Origin: Blastomussa wellsi
Lineage: Eukaryota > Cnidaria > Anthozoa > Scleractinia > Plerogyridae
Direction of reading: 5' to 3'
Assembly: GCA_947652115.1 (NCBI GenBank)
Contig: OX393562.1
Span: 15,116,752 to 15,180,751, forward strand
Length of the DNA: 64,000 nt
Each line of letters begins with the position of its first letter. The stretch's first letter is position 1. The notes beneath the pieces were generated by a model. That model saw only the letters and a program-made list of their open reading frames with translations, was not told the DNA's origin and made no database searches. This document shows positions 58,736 to 64,000 of this stretch, one piece after another. Made by a program: the position numbers and the translations under genes.

Positions 58736-58883
58736 TCCACGAAGAGTGGAATCGTTGGAGCCCGAGGGATCGGTAGTCACTGAAACCGGGCACTGAAAAG
58801 GCTACCCATCGAGGCTCCAACGATTCCATGCTTCGTGTAAAACAATTGAATTGTCTTTTACGAAGCGTGGAATCGTTGGAGCC
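58736..58883. repeat. Three copies of a ~25-base word, two of them forming a hairpin
   Basis: ACGAAGAGTGGAATCGTTGG (58739) and ACGAAGCGTGGAATCGTTGG (58859) are direct. An inverse copy (CCAACGATTCCATGCTTCGT) at about 58817 pairs with the latter across a loop of about 24 bases. Confidence 0.65.
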
Positions 58884-58964
58884 AGCTGGAAAGCAAACTA
58901 AGGTCAACCAACAAGCAAACAAACTATCGTCAACCCTCCCCCTGAAGGGGGAGGGTTTTGGGGG

Positions 58965-59280
58965 GAGGGTACTGACGCTGTTTAGGGACAAAATAACCTC
59001 AAACACATACCCCATTTAGGATAAAGGAAAACGTTTTTTATACTTTAGCGCTAATATCTATTCCTGAAAATGATCTAATGTTGACTGATAACTGGCTAAA
59101 TAAATGCTGATGCAAATCTCTGATTTCGGATGTGCTTAAAACTCGACGAAAGTCTTGAATCGAAGTCATACCCTGTACAGGACGACTAGCTCCATATCCT
59201 GTTTAGGACAGACTTCGCTTGAATTATATACCCTGTTCAGGACTGAGAGGTCAAAAGCCATACCCTATCCAGCGACTACC
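58965..59280. repeat. Dispersed word-array repeat, copy 2 (ACCCTGTTTAGGAC)
   Basis: Collinear with 52795-53185. Shared words include TTAGCGCTAATATCTA, TTAAAACTCGACGAAAGTCT and ACCCTGTTCAGGACTGAGAG. The shared orientation and order show a common source sequence. Confidence 0.8.
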
Positions 59281-59289
59281 CCCCGCCCC

Positions 59290-59585
59290 GTTCCCCGAGC
59301 CAAAGCTAGCCTCTCACGCAGACATCCTTTGGGCTTCGGCACGCCTTCCTTCCTCACGGACGTCTGCTGAACCGAACGCCCACTTCCGTTCACGGCTACG
59401 AACCAATCAGAGGTAACTTTCCAGTTTTGGGAAAACGCAGCATCTGATAGGATAGCTGTCATGCAATGAGTTAATACTGATTGTTTTCTTTAATTGGATT
59501 AAACGGCCTGTGAACGGAAGTGCACGTTCGATTCAGCAGACGTCCGTGGGGAAGAACGGACGTCTGTGTTGGGCTAACCCCGAGC
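59290..59585. mobile_element. Repeat with inverted CAGACGTCCGT arms
   Basis: CTCACGGACGTCTGCTGAAC at about 59353 is opposed by ATTCAGCAGACGTCCGTG at 59532. Outer arms contain CAGACATCC and GGACGTCTG, and AACGGAAGTG has an inverse copy CACTTCCGTT. A composite fold-back immediately upstream of the TRPV gene. Confidence 0.6.
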
Positions 59586-59901
59586 CTTGTTAGTGACCAG
59601 TCTCTCTCTTCCATCACAATGTTGTTCGTTTCACTCCATGAGTTCCACGATCGCGATATTTTCCTGTTTGTGCTGAAAAACTGGTCTGAAGAATGAGAAA
59701 GGACAAATCTTCTCGCTTAAAAAACAAGCAGTTCGTTTTGTTTGGTATTTGAGGACTTTTCAATCTTAGTTCGCTAGCTCGCGAAGGTGAGCGGCAGTAT
59801 ACATGACAACGAAGTCGCAAATTTTTTCGCAAAACAACAGGAAACACAGTCGCATAATTATCTGCCCTTGAATCGAAGCTGCAGTTAATGTGAAGTTTAA
59901 C

Positions 59902-62883
59902 ATGGGCGAAGAAGCCAAAGGAGCCGGAAAAGACGTGATAAAGCAAACACAGAAGAGTTCTAACGAGTTGTACCATTACGTTGATTTGAATGGAGGTGGC
60001 AATCTTGTGGAAGCGTTTAGGAGAGCCCAAGCTACGAAGAACTTCACCGAAGTCGAACAACTCATCGAGGACTTTCGCACAAAGTTTTTATACAACGAAG
60101 GGATTGGAAAGGACATCGATGTAGCAGAGCTCGTGCAGTGGAGAAAACAGAGCCGTGTCGCTGAAGAACCTTCGAAACGAGAAAATGCTTTTATGAATTT
60201 CTTCAACAAATGCACTAGACGAGTTGAGAACACAATCGAAGCCGTTGGCATGGATAATTATGCTTTATCTGAGAACACTGGTGGGTGGCCTTCCTTTAGT
60301 TACAGTTCGTTTATCTTATGTTGTCAAAAAGATTCATTTTTTCATATTCGTAGACAAAATACACCAAAACATACATGTACATGTACATGTAGGAACGTCC
60401 CCCCCCGGGCGGTGCTCGTCGTACCTTTTAGGGGGTAAAATAGATGGATTGGTACCGCTTAGAGTACTTTAAGCTAAAATTACAACCGCTAGCGTTGTCG
60501 CGGTACCTTTTAGGGTATCGAGCCAAGAAATGACAGGAACTGTGTGTGACTCCGATGGTTTTTATTTGAAGTTTTCATTTATGTGTTTTATAATTGGTTT
60601 CTCCAGTAGAAGTGGTGGTACCTTTTAGGGTTGAAAAGTTTGGGGGCCATGCCCACTAATCGAGATTCTGGTACCTTTTAGGGGTACTTTTCAAAATTTG
60701 CGACCAGCACCCCTCTCATTTTAATAGGGGAGTCCTCCCCTGGGCATTCCCCCGTAAGGAGGATGGCGAGTTTTGGAGGGGTGGGGGGGGGGGGGGGGAG
60801 GGGTGTTGTGACAAAATTTGTGCCTTTCGGATATTTGTTCAAAGGTGTCAGCAAAAAATTGAGGGTTCAGATTCCTGCCATTCTTAGAGAAGGCGACAGG
60901 GTGGGGAGGAGGGGGTGCAGATAAAAAATAAAATGTCCAATATGTCAATAAGTCTTATGTACGATGGAAATATTAAAACTGGCATAATGCCAATAGCTTG
61001 TAAACGAGAGCTTTATGAGCTAACATCAAGGGTCATCATTTGACTGGGAATATCAAAATTCTTGTCTGTAATTAAATTTTTTTTCTCTGCCCCCTTTTTT
61101 GTTTATAACAATTTGGAGCAGGACCTTAGGGTGTCCAATCACAGGTGACCAATAAGGTTCAAACTGCATCACCATCACTGGACATCCACACCGTTATTTT
61201 GCATATCAACTACATTTACCCTTACCCTAGTGTGTTCCAAGCATTTGGTTAGTAGGGAATGGTGCAAAGGGAAATGGTAGGAGGAAAATAGGGAGGGGGG
61301 ATGGAGAGAGGAAGGAGAGGAAGCTTGCTTACAAATGCCTTGTAACAATTGTACTACATGTACCAACCCATTACATGTACAGACTCATTACATGGAAATT
61401 GTCAACCCTTCAAGCTGGACATCCTGAGTCACAAAAATGGTTACCCAGCAAGAAGGTTGACCAAGGTTGGAAAGTTTTTTTCATGTAAATGCTTACAGAA
61501 GGTTAAATGAAAATGGGTAACCTGTTATGGTGATGCAACCTGGGTCCCGGGGGGAGGGAGACCCGCATATGAAAGGGGCTGGGATGCTTTTCGTCTCACT
61601 TAGGGGTGTAAATTTTGGATTTTGGTCTCACTTAGGGTGTTCTGGACAAAAGGCCATTACATTTAGCCATGAAGGTCTCGTTTATATTTAATAATGTGTA
61701 TTTTTAGTTCTCTTTTAGGGGTAAAAAAAGCTTGGGCCCTGTCCAGATTGGTCTCCTTTAGGGGTTTAATTCAAAATGTCCGATGGGCATCCCTGCCCCT
61801 TCATATGCGATATGCCTCCCTCCCTCAGGATATGGGTTAGCAACTATTGTAACCCGGGTTCGTGAAAAGAGGCCCTAATAGTTCCCTTTGTTGTTTTCTC
61901 CTCTGCACGCACTACTTTCAGGAAGTAGTACTCGAGCTGTTTACTGGGATATCAATCAACGGGCTGCTGTGGGTGAAAACGTCCTTCATTTGTGCTTCCT
62001 AAATGCCACTCAGGTACACTATGATATTGCCAAGATGATCATTAAGAAGTATCCACCTCTCGTCAATGATATCTATCTCAGTGATGAGTTTTATGGTAAG
62101 TTTGACATACATCTGAGAAAACGAAGTTAATACATGTACTTATTGTAAATCAAGTAAAGTAAATCATGAGGTTCTATTAAGTACGAAACATAAAGTCAAC
62201 AATCCAGTTTAAAAAGCAAGGATCCATATCTTTCAATATTATAGACCAAAAATGTTATAGCAGGTAAGATTGCTTTTATCCTGCTTCTATCCTGCTCCCT
62301 TATAATTATATCAAGCATGCAGGAAGTGGGTCAAACAGCCCCATAACCATAGAAATACGGCTTGCAACAATGCGTGCGTAGAAATAGGAGAACCATGCCT
62401 TTTTTTGTGATCGTCATGAACAGCAATGACTGGCTTGCTGGAATGTGTACCCTCTGTAAACACAACAACTTGTAACATGGTGCCCCCTCCTTGAAAGGCG
62501 TGGTTAAAGGAACACTGTCACGCCTGGTATATCATATTTTAATAAGTATGGCCTGTAGCTTGCTGTAACTTTGTTAAATCTGCAGGTGCATAACGGTGGT
62601 AGGTAATGATGATCTCTGGATCTTGGATCCATTATACAAAAATGTGGAATGTTGTTGTTATTGACTGGAAAAGTTCTGCGATGTTGTTTTCAGGAGAAAG
62701 TGCCCTGCACATGGCAATAGTGAACGAGAATCAAGCCATGGTTCATTTCCTTTGCAAGCATGGTGCTGACATTCATGAGCGCGCCTATGGGGCTTTCTTT
62801 TGCCCAGAGGATCAGAGAAAGTCAAGAAAAGACCATCCTAGTAAAGAAGGAATCATTCTTAGTGATGTGACAAATTATGAAAG
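59902..62883 (+). CDS. TRPV-type cation channel, N-terminal exons (5' partial gene)
   Basis: Subunit of a TRPV cation channel, closest in its ankyrin region to the OSM-9/Nanchung/Inactive type. Exons: 59902-60280 (donor GTGGGT), 61922-62095 (donor GTAAG) and 62694-62883 (donor GTGAGT), with phases 1, 1 and 2. They give 247 residues. The frame is open to 59890, but the first ATG is at 59902, in good context (AACATGG). ELYHYVDLNGGGNLVEAFRR opens the conserved part. Ankyrin repeats follow with WDINQRAAVGENVLHLCF, YPPLVNDIYLSDEFYGESAL, HMAIVNENQAMVHFLCKHGA and the finger segment GAFFCPEDQRKS. The remaining ankyrin repeats, the six transmembrane segments and the pore lie right of the window. Confidence 0.9.
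60399..60695. repeat. Word-array repeat (GTACCTTTTAGGG)
   Basis: It opens with CCCCCCCCGGG. GTACCTTTTAGGG variants occur at about 60421, 60501, 60618 and 60670, plus weaker ones. Same architecture as the ACCCTGTTTAGGAC repeat, with a different word. Confidence 0.65.
61548..61830. repeat. Word-array repeat (GGTCTCACTTAGGG)
   Basis: It opens with TCCCGGGGGGAGGGAGACCC and closes near GCCTCCCTCCCTCAGGA. In between are CGTCTCACTTAGGGGTGTAA, GGTCTCACTTAGGGTGTTCT and GGTCTCCTTTAGGGG. Third word-array repeat with TTAGGG-like cores. Confidence 0.65.
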
Positions 62884-62911
62884 GTGAGTTGCACTGCCAT
62901 TAAACAAATTA

Positions 62912-63500
62912 AGACGGAATCCGTTGGGACTTCGATTATTCATTGGGCAAAATTATGTACCAAAATGATTTACATCTTATTGCAAGCTTTTGTGTTACTA
63001 CTTCAAATATATTATCAAGAGAAATCTTTTCTAACAACACCAAACATCAAAAAGAAATTTCGAAGTTCAACTGAATTCCACTGAATCGCTTAAAAGATGT
63101 GAGATTTTTCCTATAGCTTATGAGCTTTGAAATTCATTTTCTCAGTCTCTGATAAGAAATTGTTGTACCAAAATAATTTACACCTTATTGCAAACTTTTG
63201 AGTTACTGCTTCAAATATCTTATCAAAAGAAATCTTTTCTAACAACACCAAATATCGAAAACAAATTTTGAAGTTCCACTATAATTCCACTGAATCGCTT
63301 AAAGACCATTTTACAAAATGGCTACACGTTAGATTGTGCCTACAGTTTGTGATCTTTAAAATACATTTTCTCGGGCTCTGATAAGAAATTGTTGTCGGTG
63401 TTATCACAAATAATTACTTACATCTTTACCTTTTATTAAGGGTAAAAAATAACGCAATACGATTTAAATTATTCTGGTACTCGATTTTTGTCTAACTTAA
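62912..63500. mobile_element. TTAA-bounded non-autonomous element, copy 2, inverted and end-truncated
   Basis: ATTAAGACGGAATCCGTTGG starts the copy. It matches the reverse complement of 11140-11768 through both internal duplicate blocks and ends at about TTTGTCTAACTTAAATAAAT, without the far terminal repeat. It lies just after the third TRPV exon. Confidence 0.8.
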
Positions 63501-63707
63501 ATAAATAAGACCTATACCTCCCATGGTATACAACACCCCTCAGTGCAAAGAGCTCTCTATTGTTCCAACTTGTTTTTTTGGGTAAAATTAATTTTGCTCA
63601 ATTATTTGTTGATGTTGTTATTTAACATGTACTTTAATTTATACTGTCTTGTAGTTTCTAAGTCTGCATATGCATGTACAATACATTATAAAGGGTAAAA
63701 TATAGGT

Positions 63708-63978
63708 ATGAGCCTAGTGGCCCGTCAGGCTGGAGCTTGTTCTGGTTTCTGGTAGCATGAAGTAACAAGGAGTATTTCTACTCCTCCCTGGATAGGATGC
63801 TAGTCCATTGCTAGAGTTCCCACTTGCATTACATTTTGGCGGTTCCCATTTATACACCTGGGTGGCTAGAGAGTAAAGACATGACACAAAACACACCACT
63901 GTTCCCCAGCCAGGCTTCAAACCCAGACCACTCGATCCTTAGTCCAGCACACTAACCATTAGGTGACCGTGCCTCCCA
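63708..63978 (-). repeat. tRNA-headed SINE (Family A), copy 6, minus strand
   Basis: Read on the minus strand it has a CCTAATGGTTAGTGTGCTGG head, a GGTCTGGGTTTGAAGCC B box, an AGGTGTATAAATGGGAACCG body and the GGAGTAGAAATACTCC tail. Near full length. It is the only Family A copy seen in this orientation. Confidence 0.85.
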
Positions 63979-64000
63979 CATATACATCTATACAATCGTG

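Larger units (their letters stand above)
56849..59901. other. Intergenic region between GT92 paralogue 2 and TRPV gene
   Basis: It contains a fold-back at 57048-57161, three copies of a GGAATCGTTGGAGCC word (58736-58883), the second ACCCTGTTTAGGAC repeat (58965-59280) and an inverted-arm repeat at 59290-59585. No supported gene was seen. Confidence 0.55.
60281..61921. other. First TRPV intron, rich in G-tract repeats
   Basis: It contains a GTACCTTTTAGGG word array (60399-60695), a G15-type tract near 60782-60798, an ACATGT microsatellite (60371-60391) and a GGTCTCACTTAGGG word array (61548-61830). The acceptor is TTTCAG at 61916-61921. No exon seen. Confidence 0.6.
62884..64000. other. TRPV intron running off the window
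   Basis: After the donor at 62884 this region contains only the TTAA element, AT-rich sequence and a minus-strand SINE. The next TRPV exon was not found, so the intron is at least 1.1 kb. Confidence 0.6.

Noticed and set aside
59890..59901. Start of the TRPV frame at 59890
   Set aside because: The codon there is GTG; the first ATG is at 59902 with a good context.
59614..60060. 148-codon minus-strand frame over the TRPV first exon
   Set aside because: Antisense shadow of a clearly conserved exon; no motif of its own.

Overview
This is eukaryotic (animal) genomic DNA, most likely from an anthozoan cnidarian and probably a stony coral. Genes are sparse and split by small GT-AG exons, the base composition is AT-rich, and the non-coding DNA is full of fold-back (MITE-like) elements and tRNA-headed SINEs. 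The coding sequences are animal neuronal, germline and Golgi families. No operons, rRNA genes, CRISPR arrays, phage genes or autonomous transposon genes are visible. The species assignment is inference. Layout: (1) 606-17515, plus strand: 3' two thirds of a vesicular amine/acetylcholine transporter (SLC18A family), 12 confident exons and one probable terminal exon; the 5' exons lie left of the window. (2) 20435-21130, minus strand: a complete single-exon nanos gene with a perfect double CCHC zinc finger and a recognisable NOT1-interacting motif; it is convergent with the transporter. (3) 27084-46720, plus strand: a complete 18-exon shootin-1 gene whose exons splice in frame to a 564-residue coiled-coil protein with a polyproline tract. 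(4) 48771-50282 and 55415-56848, plus strand: two intronless tandem GT92 (DUF23) Golgi glycosyltransferases, nearly identical over a central block of about 340 bases but clearly diverged on both sides. (5) 59902 onward, plus strand: first three coding exons of a TRPV-type channel (OSM-9/Nanchung/Inactive-like), continuing beyond the window. The genes do not form a pathway. Several (SLC18A, shootin, TRPV) have neuronal or sensory roles in other animals, but nothing in the sequence ties their regulation together. Between and within the genes lie at least six copies of one tRNA-headed SINE family (one with a perfect 16-bp target-site duplication), one SINE of another type, more than fifteen fold-back elements, two copies of a TTAA-bounded element of about 0.6 kb, a Tigger/pogo-like non-autonomous copy, and several repeats built from a short word that is repeated many times and differs from family to family. 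I did not find a convincing previously undescribed multi-gene system. The most notable gene-level observations are the NIM-like motif in nanos, the internal exon-module duplication in shootin, and the likely gene-conversion tract between the GT92 paralogues.
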